From: Hsuehochloa calcarea
Lineage: Eukaryota > Streptophyta > Magnoliopsida > Poales > Poaceae
Length of the DNA: 64,000 nt
Assembly (NCBI GenBank): GCA_036346395.1
Contig: CM070605.1
Coordinates: forward strand, 2,542,001-2,606,000
Reading direction: 5' to 3'
Shown here: one piece after another, positions 11,541 through 20,324 of the stretch
Position numbering within the stretch: the first letter of the stretch is position 1
Layout of the letters: each line of letters begins with the position of its first letter
Notes under the pieces: model-generated
Told to the model about the DNA's origin: nothing
Database searches by the model: none
The model's input: only the letters and a program-made list of their open reading frames with translations
Made by a program: the position numbers and the translations under genes

Positions 11541-11860
11541 CTCCTCTATCACAGACCAAAGGTCGCAAGCGAGCCAATAACGAACCAAAGATAAGTTCTG
11601 CACCAGTGGGGAAGAAGATGATGAGGGCATGCAGCATATGCGGCCTGAAAGCCAGTCACAACAGTACTACCTGCCAGCGCTACCCTAAAACTCATCCAGA
11701 GGGCGAGGGGGTAGCCGTGGCAGGGGCGGGGGGAGGGGAAGTAGAGGGAGAGGGAGAGGAAGGTTCAGTACACGCCGCTAGTTGATTCATGACTACAAAT
11801 CAGAAGTGGACGATGCTGAAGACAGTCTCAGCACAGGGTCGGATGGAAGCGATACATACT
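11541..11860 (+). pseudogene. C-terminal exon of a FAR1/Mutator-like transposase
   Basis: After a possible acceptor (TACGCAG, ending at 11540) the frame reads APPLSQTKGRKRANNEP, then RACSICGLKASHNSTTCQR, then a Gly/Glu-rich tail. A TKGRKR stretch followed by a C-x2-C-x5-H-x4-C zinc knuckle is the usual C-terminal layout of FAR1/FHY3-like and related Mutator transposases, where the knuckle follows the SWIM domain. No catalytic or SWIM domain is found next to it, so only a fragment remains. Confidence 0.5.
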
Positions 11861-12447
11861 GAATAGCCATATTTTTTTACTTCCATATAGTAACACATTT
11901 ACTACATTGTCTTATGTGTGATACTGTGTTACATCTGCCAACTGGAAATAGAGCGCGCTATTCGGCTTACGTTTCATTTTTTACTGTTCTATACAAAGTA
12001 TCTTACTATAATATCATGTGGTATTACTGTTTGTTTTTACTGTGTTCATAGTAGTCTACTACTGTCTTCCGCGTAGCTGATACTTTTTTATTTGCTCGGA
12101 GAAAGAATGCAGCGATCAGTGGTGTCGTCTTTTGTGTACTGATATGTTGTAGATGTGTTGCTGTATACTGGCAATAACATTACTAACATTTGTTTTTGTT
12201 TAGAATTTCATGTGTGTGAAAAGACTTTACTTTTAAAACGTAACACTGCCACTCCGTCTCCCAATGCGTCTCTTTATCTCCCCCAAACGACTTATAAATA
12301 TGTACATCAGCTTGCATATGTTGAATTTCACACAAACCTGAGCCTCCCCCACTAAAAAAACTCTAAAACACACACTCAAACTAAAAAACACAAACACAAA
12401 AAAGGAGAAAAATAACTTCAAACTCTTCTTCCACTCCCTTGCAAACG
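11861..12447. other. TTTACTG-rich spacer
   Basis: This AT-rich non-coding stretch lies between the zinc-knuckle exon and copy 2 of the unknown gene and contains several TTTACTG motifs. A region at 12340-12420 is A/C-rich and could be the 5' leader of copy 2. Confidence 0.4.
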
Positions 12448-12903
12448 ATGGTTCTATCTTACCTATCACTCATATATGAGTAGTTATATGGGCGGAGCCT
12501 GATCGAGACTAGGGACCATGATTATGTCCACAACCTCCTCCGTGTACCGGAGAGGGTAGCTGCCATCATCCACACACTGCATCTCCTGCTCAGGCAGACT
12601 AATATCCTTGTGTCCGATGTCCAGCGAACCAATCTCATCCTGGAGACCGTGCTCTCGAGCTACGTGGATCGTGTCAAAGCGTCGATCCAGAGACTCGATG
12701 ACTACATCATCAGGCAAAACTCAAAAATCGACCTCGCCGAGATCGTGAAAGAGAGGAGCCATCTTATTTGGACTATCATCCACACGCTTCCTTCATGCGA
12801 TCAGGGCGAAGCTTGACTCGCTGCCGCGAAGGAGCAGGTGGAGATGTTTCTCCACATATTCCTTGATCCAACCCACACCAAAGTCCATGAGCGGGCTTAC
12901 TAA
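12448..12903 (+). pseudogene. Unknown gene family, copy 2
   Basis: ATG 12448 opens MVLSYLSLIYE, then an in-frame stop, then LYGRSLIETRDHDYVHNLL, and continues to LHLLLRQTNILVSDVQRTN, LILETVLSSYVDRVKASIQ and RLDDYIIRQN. A second in-frame stop occurs at GEA*LAAAKEQVEMFLHIF, and the end is TAA 12903. The total is about 152 codons. The two stops are single-base changes in an otherwise clear frame that matches copies 3 and 4 closely, so decay is recent. No signal peptide or membrane segment is seen. Spacing of hydrophobic residues suggests amphipathic helices. Function unknown. Confidence 0.65.
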
Positions 12904-14208
12904 CACCCGAGGGCTACGATATGGTCCTGCCTTGGCCACTAGGGGCCCTTTCTATTTCCCTTTTCCCCCCTTCTTTTCTTATTATCATGCCATGTAAAAA
13001 AATGCGACCGACCATGCTATTTGGTCAAACCTCTGAAAATATATTTCAAAAGTTTCATCTTCACTTGTTGCTGTTAAGTATGATTACAATTACTGTAATG
13101 TTTGCTTCATTTTACTATCTAAAATATAAATGGATAAAGAAAAAACACATTTACTGTTTTGTACTCTCTATTTTATCGTTTCATGTATGCGCTTTTACTG
13201 TCAAACTAACTTCGCTGTACAACCCATTGAACATTGCTCTAAGATGCTATGTGAGAGCTCTTTTACTACAAGATACACATGAAAAAATTGACCTCCATTT
13301 TGTTTGGAATTACTCTATCTATAACATAAATTTACGGCAGTGTGCTTTTAGTTTACTATGTAAGAAAAAACTCGCTAAGCATTAATTTTATTAATCGTAT
13401 GTGGTGACCCGATAAAAAAACGTATGTGATTCGGTAGTAAAACACATTATAACTTTATTATCTGATTTGTTATATTTTTGTATTCAAACATACGATCTCG
13501 AAAAAGTCGCATGCCGCAAAATAGGCAGTAAAAATGATCCATGAATTACTGTCATGTCTCATTTTAATTATCGCCAAAACGAGTGTCGCGTGGGTGCAGA
13601 CGTTTACACACACACACACACACACTATTCTATAGCCGAGTGTAGAATAGTTATTTTATGTCTAGCCAACCCACCACGCGCGACCCAGGCACTGGTGTGA
13701 CAACACGTGCAAGCAACCCCCACACGGTCGGCTAGGCAGGCCAGAAACATCCGCACTCCGTGCGGCATTCAAATTTTACAGTAAATAATATGAGACGTGA
13801 CAGTAATTTGTGAATCATTTTAGTGCCTATTTTTGCGGCACACGACTTTTTTCGAGCTCGTATCTTTGACAGTAAAACATAACGGTAAGACATTAAAATT
13901 GTTACGTGTTTTACTACCTTTATTATGTCATGTGACTTTTTGTGCTATACGTTTTGATAGTAAAACACGACGGGTAAGACAATAAATTTGTTATGTATAT
14001 ACTGTCAAATCACGGTGAGGATTTTGTTTTTTTATGCTAGAACAGTAAATTTAAGCAACACAATGCAGCAAAATTATATGTACAAAGCAGTAACTGATAA
14101 AGATGACATCTTTTTTTACATATATATTGGTGATTCGGCCAAATAGTGTGACCGATCGCTTTTGTTTTTATGTACATGGCATGATCTAATATGAAAAGAA
14201 GGAAGGCC
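12904..14208. other. Head-to-head TTTACTG modules around an (AC)n core
   Basis: Plus-strand module 13440-13600 and minus-strand module 13920-13620 are homologous (both carry ACGAnCTCGAAAAAGTCG-type sequence and GATnCAnAATTACTGTCA), meeting at an (AC)n run at 13607-13627. With copies 2 and 3 outside them this forms a large imperfect inverted repeat. An open frame at 12921-13385 has no recognisable domain. Confidence 0.55.
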
Positions 14209-14717
14209 CTAATGGCCAATGTTGGACCCTAACGCAGTCCTCAAGCGTCCGTATGCTTGCTTGTTGGCTTCAGCGGGAATGGGATCAGGGTATATGCGGA
14301 GGAACGACTCCACCTGATCCTTCGCAGCGGGGAGTCGAGCATGGAGCTGTTGGTATTCAGGGTACTCATCGACCATGTGCGAGAGGATATCTTTAGCATC
14401 TTCCACGCTATCGGTATCGTTGACCCTCGCGCTCAGCTCGTCAATGTATCCATCGTACATCCGGATCGACTTTTTAATGTGATCCACGTAGTTGGTGAGC
14501 GTGACCTTGAGCACAAGGTTTTCCCACCGAACGTCGGAGACCAAGCTATTGGTTTGCCTGAGGAGGAGGTGCAGTCTGCGGATGATCGGAGACATGATAT
14601 CCTGGAGATAGGGGGTGGAGATTGGAGGAGGTCGCGGACTGCATAATGGTCAACAACATCGCTAAGGGTCCGACCAGAGTGGTGATCGCATACAAGGGTG
14701 AGGTAGGGCAGAACTAC
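14209..14717 (-). pseudogene. Unknown gene family, copy 3
   Basis: On the minus strand the frame begins VVLPYLTLVCDHHSGRTL at 14717 (the family ATG is not present there), shows a one-base shift near RDLLQSPPP, then is open from 14595 (MSPIIRRLHLLLRQTNSL) to the stop at 14209. The C-terminal part reads EYPEYQQLHARLPAAKDQVE, SFLRIYPDPIPAEANKQAYG and RLRTALGS. It reads through the position where copies 2 and 4 have stops, so it shows the full C-terminus of the family. No recognised domain. Confidence 0.65.
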
Positions 14718-15327
14718 TGTGGGCAGTTGAGATGAAGAAGAGCTCGAAGGTATTTTTGTTTACTTGTTTGTGTGGAAAATAATACAGGGCCTTTGTGTGT
14801 TTCTTGGTTAGCGGATGTCCATCCTTATAAGTCATAGTGAGGGGGGGCGAATAGACGCATCGGGCAGTCCGAGCAGCACCACATGTTTTTTGTTTTGGAG
14901 ATGAAGAGATGCATTGGTACCGTGTAGTATAGGAAAATATAGGCCCCAATGTAGTACAACATGCTACGCATGAAGTAATTCCAAACAAGTTAGAAGTTTA
15001 GTAATTGCTTGCGCATTTTCTAGTAAAAGAGCTATCACATATCATTCTTATAGTAAATGTTGAGCGGGCACTACAACGCAAGTTAGTGTGATAGTAAAAG
15101 TGTATACATGAAGAGGTAAAACGATAATTTATAAAGTAGTAATTCTGTATTTTTTATCGTGTTTTCAATGTTACCGTACCCCCTTTGTGTTTAGCCAGTA
15201 AAATAAATGAATTATGGAAGTAATGTTATATGTACATAACAGTAAACAACAGGAGATAAAAATTCTTAAATATACTTCGACCAAATAGCATAGTCAGACG
15301 CATTTTCTTCTCTCTTTTTTTAATTGC
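14718..15327. other. Spacer between unknown-gene copies 3 and 4
   Basis: AT-rich and non-coding, with CAGTAAA motifs. It would be the 3' flank of copy 4 and the 5' flank of copy 3 on the minus strand. Confidence 0.4.
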
Positions 15328-15837
15328 TCAATAATAACAGGACCCTATCGCAACCCTTAGTCGTTCGTAAGCCCGCTCATGGATTTCGCTGGGGGCTGGA
15401 TCTGGGAATACGTGGAGATACACCTCCACTTGCTGCTTCGTGATGACGAGCCGAGCTTAGCACTGAGCGACCGAAGGAAGTCTATCGACGATAGTACAGA
15501 TGAGGATGTTCGTCTCTTCGGCGGTCTCAGCATCGTTGATTCTTTCGTTTTGCCTATCAATGTAGTCCTCGAGCCTCTGGATGGATGCCTTGACATGATC
15601 CATGTAGCTTGCGAGCACGATCTCCAAGATGAGGTTGGTTCGCTGGACGTCGGACACAAGGACATTGGTCCGACTGAGCAGCATACGCAGTGTGCGGATG
15701 ATTACAACCTCCCTCTCTGGTAGACAAGGGGGCGGAGCATGGAGGAGGTCACAGACATAATCTAGGTCTGCAGCCTCGATCAGGCCCCACCCAGATAGTT
15801 GATCGTATACGACCGATATGTAGGTTAGAAATATCAT
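15328..15837 (-). pseudogene. Unknown gene family, copy 4 (best preserved N-terminus)
   Basis: From ATG 15837 (MIFLTYISVVYDQLSGWGL) the frame runs to a single in-frame stop near 15455, then continues ARLVITKQQVEVYLHVF and ERAYERLRVAIGSCYY to the stop at 15328. Without that stop it would be 169 residues. Core segments are TNVLVSDVQRTNLILEIVL and SYMDHVKASIQRLEDYIDRQ. An upstream ATG at 15942 exists, but homology with the other copies starts at 15837. Repeated I/L/V heptad-like spacing suggests helical bundles. It lies 600 bases from copy 3 on the same strand. Confidence 0.68.
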
Positions 15838-16309
15838 TTGCAAGGGAGTACAAGAAGTGTTTTGAGTTATTTTTGTTGCTTTTTGTTTGTGTTCAACACT
15901 TTTTTGGAGTTTTACTATGGGTGAAGGATTTGGGGGCATCATGCGTACTCAACACTATGCAAGCTCATGATATGTTATATTTATAAGCCGTCTGAGGTGG
16001 AGACAAAGAGATGCATCGGGGAGACGGAGCGACAGTGTGTACGGTTTAAAAGTAAAGCTTTTTTATGTGCAGTAATTTAATATAAAAAATCTACGTTGGT
16101 AACGTTACTGACATCATACAGTAAAATAGCTACCATATATCAGTAGAACGAAGATGACCCGCTGATCGTTGCGTTCTTTTATCCGCAAAATAAAAAACAG
16201 TAGTAACCGATTTTTTTTCAAAAGACAATAATAGATTATGATCAACACAGTAAATTGAAGTAGTAATACCACATTATATTACAGTAAGAGAGTTCGAATA
16301 TGCAGTAAA

Positions 16310-16660
16310 ACATGCACGTCGAGCCGCAAAGACAAAGTAAGCAACATCCTCATTATCGAACTTCATGCAGACCTGGGGCACCATATGGTCGGGGACATCC
16401 TCGTCCTAACATTAGTAAAACACAGTTAACACAGCAATATATACAACAAAAAACAAGTAAATGACTCTATATATAACAATAAAATATTTGAAGAGTGCAA
16501 AATATAGTAAATGGATGACATACTGGTAGTAAAAGATGCACAAAAAGACCAGTGAAAACGCACGCAAAACACACATACATGGGTATACATCCGATTGGTG
16601 TCGGGTGTCCTCATCTTGCTTCGGTGAAACAAATGGGGGGTGGCGTGAGGACCGAGGCAT
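16310..16660 (-). pseudogene. N-terminal fragment of a FAR1-type transposase
   Basis: On the minus strand an exon-like segment ends ...SPKQDEDTRHQSD at 16589 before a GTATAC donor. An acceptor (GTTAG) precedes 16405, where the frame resumes DEDVPDHMVPQVCMKFDNED. The phrase VPQVCMKFDNEDVAY matches the opening of the FAR1 DNA-binding domain (P-x-x-G-M-x-F-x-s-x-e-x-A-Y), but the following YxxYAxxxGF part is degenerate. The intron prediction is 16406-16588. Its orientation is opposite to the zinc-knuckle exon at 11541, so the original gene has been rearranged or two elements are mixed. Confidence 0.4.
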
Positions 16661-17653
16661 GGAGAAGAGGATCCTGGTTGTTGTGGGCTTACAACTAGGG
16701 GTACAACGTTTACCGGTGGCGTAGCCATCTACGTAGAGAAATGGGGGGACTGCATGCGCTCAAGGAAGATCTGACAGACACTGGTGATTGAGAACAAGCA
16801 CCGTCGAGCTGGGTTCCTCCGAGCCTGTGGGGTGGACATCCAATAGTCATTGTCGTTGGAAGGGAGTCGTCAGAAGGGATAGGTGGGGGGTGGCGGCAGG
16901 GGGATTGAAAAAGCGATAATGACTGGGCAAATGTGGGGAGGAAAAAGGTGGGGGCAGACCTTATGATCGGTTATTTGGGGAGTGCGTTTAGTGCGATGTA
17001 TGGGATTGCCCGCCTTTTTTCTATTGTTTGGTACCGCGGGAGGACATGCGGGAGTGTTTTTTTTCGTTTGGACGAACGGGGTCGAGTGGTCATATCGATA
17101 AGGTTGTCTTATAGGCCCTATTTGGTAGAGCTTCATATTCTTATTTTTTAGATTCTACTTCTAATTATCTGATAATATGGAGCTATCTCAAGAAAGTGTT
17201 TGGCTGGTAGGTTGGCTCCAAAAACCATACGAGAGAGGATTAGAGGCAAATAGACCATGTTACCCCTGGTTGTAATACAACAATTGTATTTATGTCTTAC
17301 TCCTATGTATTTGTACACAAATTATAGAATTTCCCCCCAAATTTGTTGAGATCATATGAATGTTTATACGTTGTATTTGTACACAATGCCAGGTAACATT
17401 GCATTTACTCTTCATGATGGATTACAACTGTTGGCAAATAACAAAGTGATGCACAACCATTGACTTTGTACAAATAATGCAATGTTTAAGTGAATACCTT
17501 TGTAATGCAATGCAATGCAGTCACAAGCTGGAGATATTACATTCATATCGTATAAGTGTTCAAACTATAATTAAATGCTATTACGTACACGTATTGAATT
17601 GATAAATGAGTCACAACAAAAGACCACAACATAACACAAGTAGTGTAATTGTT

Positions 17654-18008
17654 CAAAAGATGATTGTTGCAGCTACCATGGAAATCCACAACTTCATACG
17701 TGAACATGCATCACCGGACATGCATTTTCGTAAGTTCGATCGAGATCCTAATTATGTGCCCACAATACCATCAAGATATGGAAAATTACACTTGCAAGGT
17801 CATCACGAAAACCATCAATCGATGTAGCACTCGTTTGCGACGTTGACACATCCGATGCATCCTGAGAAATGGCATATTTTCCATATCTTGATGGTATTGT
17901 GGGCACATAATTAGGATCTCGATCGAACCTACGAAAATGCATGTCCGGTGATGCATGTTCACGTATGAAGTTGTGGATTTCCATGGTAGCTGCAACAATC
18001 ATCTTTTG
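17654..18008. repeat. Inverted duplication of transposase 3' coding sequence (133-bp arms)
   Basis: Arm 17654-17786 is the reverse complement of arm 17876-18008 with one visible mismatch, separated by 89 bases. The minus-strand arm lies within the C-terminal coding region of the Harbinger transposase (KMIVAATMEIHNFIREHASP), so transcripts in either direction would fold into a long perfect hairpin. Confidence 0.93.
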
Positions 18009-18490
18009 CTTGGACATGTGAAAGCTTGGCATCTTAAGAAGAATTCTCCATTTCATCTTCCATACACCAAAGGACCTCTCAATTACGTTGCGACCACTCG
18101 AGTGCAATTGGTTGAATTTCTCTTTTTTACCACTAGGAGCAGCACCTCTCTGACATTCTGGAACATGATATCTTTGCCCCTTGTATGGCGCTAAGTACCT
18201 AGGCCTGCTCAGATAACCGGCATCGACAAGATAATATTTACCTGCAACATAAGACGAAAAAATCATGTCTATCAACATCCAATGCATGAGCATTGCAAGT
18301 AAATAAATTTGTAAATTATACTAAACAAAGAAAATTGCCATGTGGAGGATGTGGAAAGACTTCCCTGTCAACATCCAATACATGATAAAGCACACTAGCA
18401 TCGTGCATAGCTCCGGGTTGTCCAATAGATGCGTATGTGAAGCACATGTCAAAATCACATACCGCCATGACATTTTGTGTGGCAGTTCGC
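17748..18490 (-). pseudogene. Harbinger DDE transposase, C-terminal part
   Basis: Exon 18490-18339 reads ATQNVMAVCDFDMCFTYAS, IGQPGAMHDASVLYHVLDVD and ends PHPPH. An intron (18338-18242, GC donor and AG acceptor) follows, then KYYLVDAGYLSRPRYLAPY, KGQRYHVPE, HSSGRNVIERSFGVWKMKWR and ILLKMPSFHMSKQKMIVAAT. These are the second and third catalytic regions of the PIF/Harbinger DDE domain; the D of DAGY and the E of ERSFG are present. The first catalytic region lies across the gypsy insertion at 46557-46574. The end of the frame is altered by the inverted duplication. The frame is open but the gene is split, so it is not functional here. Confidence 0.85.
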
Positions 18491-20324
18491 TGGCCGCCTT
18501 GGTTTTGACCAGTGAATATGGAGAAGTTGATGGATCTCAAAATTCCATCGAATTCCTTTAGATCTACACGACCGCTATCCGAGTAGCAGGAGGAGGAGAG
18601 CATGTCATGGCAAATTACCTTCCAACTGTGCTCGAAGGGTCTACTCGACCGTGGCTGCTAAACCAGCCACTCGAGTCGATCCATTCGTGGCAACACCTCT
18701 GCGACCTTCTACTGGTAAATTTCTAGGGCACCTACAATCACCCTGGAAAATAGGACGACCTGCATAGGATGAGACAAAACGACCATGAGACCTTACGCCA
18801 ATTCATCAGGTGTTTCAGTCTAATTCGTAATTCGATTATAGAGATTTCTGACTCATTTGTTATCAGAGCCTTTAAGCAAGGAGTCCTTAGCACAAGGATT
18901 ATGGAAGACATAGCTTTGAATCCCCTGGCTGTCGCTGAGCTCTTCGAGATAGCCGATCGATATGCGACTGCCACTGAAGCAGTCGAGTGGAACAAAACCA
19001 TCAACTGGGATGACAAAAATCCTCAAGAAGTAGGCAAAAGTAGCAAAAAGAATGATAAAAGGAAATGAAATCCAAGAACAAGTCTAAAGGCCAAAAGTCT
19101 CAAACCAATAGTTCCAAGGAAGTCTTGGCCGTAAGCGATAACGAGCCACGAAGTACCAAATCGTACTATGACCGAGGCAAAGGTAAGTGCCATGAGCGGA
19201 AGAACGACAAGCCTAGGTGGTGCCCTTTCCACAAAAAGGAAAGACATGACCATCGCAACTGCCGGATTTTCCAACAAAAACTCGAGGACTATTACACCGG
19301 CAAAGGACCACTTCCTACTCTCGAGCAGATAGGGAAAATGAGTGGTCGTAAGCAGTCGGACGAGGAGGAGGAGATGCCATTCCAGGATCCGTAGCATACC
19401 ATCGACCATATCTATGGGGGATCATTGGCACACGAGTCAAAACGACAGCTTAAGGATACCGAACGCGAGGTAAACTCCATTGACCCTCCTCTTGTCAATT
19501 AATTGTCGAAGTGGTCGGAAGTCACCATCTCTTTCAAGAAGGGTGACTGTCCGATCCCTTCTACTCGACCAGGTCGGTTTCCGATTATGGTCGAGTCCAC
19601 CATCCACAACTTCAGAGTGAATCGAGTATTAGTTGATGGTAGAAGCTCGTTGAACATCTTGTTTAGGAGTGCCTTGGATGAAATGCAAGTACCTAGGACC
19701 AAGGTAAGACCGGTACAATACTCTTTTCACCAGATTGTACTAGGGTCTTCGGCCAAACCTATTAGTCAAGTTTCTCTTCGTTTAACATTTGGTTATCCAA
19801 GCAATTTTAGGACAGAGAAAATCTCTTTTGATGTGGTCAATTTTGATACGACATATAACGTCATATTTGGATGACCAACTTTGGCAAAATTGTTAATGGC
19901 TGCTCATTATGGGTATCAATGTCTTAGGATGCTAGGTCCCAACGGAGTAATCACAATTCACTGTGATAAAAAGATGGCACATACATGTGACCGTCGATCC
20001 CTCGAGATGGTTGGCCAAATATCAACTCGAGAAGAAAGTAAGGAGTACCCTTCGACCAACAGTCAAAGTCGAAAACTGCACCAAAGCTGAACGACCAAGT
20101 CAAAGAGGTTCCTCTAGATCCAGAGGAGCCCTCGAAGACTATTCGCATTAGGGATACTTCTGACCCTAAATAGGAAGATGCCCTCATCACTTTCCTCCAA
20201 GCTAACACATATGACTTCACGTGGCAAGCATCCGACATGCCCGGAGTCCATAGGGAGGTGATCGAGCACAAGTTAGCTTCACGACCTGATAAGAAACCCG
20301 TAAAACAAAAATTATGAGGATGTT
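18490..20324 (+). pseudogene. Gypsy gag and protease
   Basis: Gag enters at EVDGSQNSIEFL, then IYTTAIRVAGGG, VMANYLPTVLEGSTRPWLL and SWQHLCDLLLVNF. It continues in the open frame 18769-19068 (MRQNDHETLRQFIRCFSLIR) and 19065-19394, where CPFHKKERHDHRNCRIFQQK is the zinc-binding-like C-terminal motif. Protease lies at 19503-19874 (NRVLVDGRSSLNILF, where the usual DGGS has become DGRS; then PSNFRTEKISFDVVNF and YNVIFG). A linker to reverse transcriptase follows to 20324, with several stops. The sequence resumes after the solo LTR at 23616 (SPDRRDTIRS), confirming the insertion site. Confidence 0.85.

Larger units (their letters stand above)
9400..17113. mobile_element. TTTACTG-rich mosaic with Mutator/FAR1 fragments and a repeated unknown gene (left part)
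   Basis: The region is filled with TTTACTG and CAGTAAA on both strands, for example three copies within 11341-11400. It holds four copies of one unknown reading frame (9798-10334 and 12448-12903 plus; 14209-14717 and 15328-15837 minus), a zinc-knuckle exon (11541-11860 plus) and a FAR1-like N-terminal piece (16310-16660 minus). Modules near 10700-11060 recur inverted at 13620-13920 and again in direct orientation at 13440-13600. The region appears to continue beyond the Harbinger element at 49383-50700. FAR1-type transposase pieces suggest Mutator-like origin. Outer ends and target duplications could not be fixed. Confidence 0.5.

Noticed and set aside
12921..13385. 154-codon hydrophobic open frame in the TTTACTG mosaic
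   Set aside because: AT-rich composition with no family match, and the mirrored module near 13620-14200 does not keep it open.
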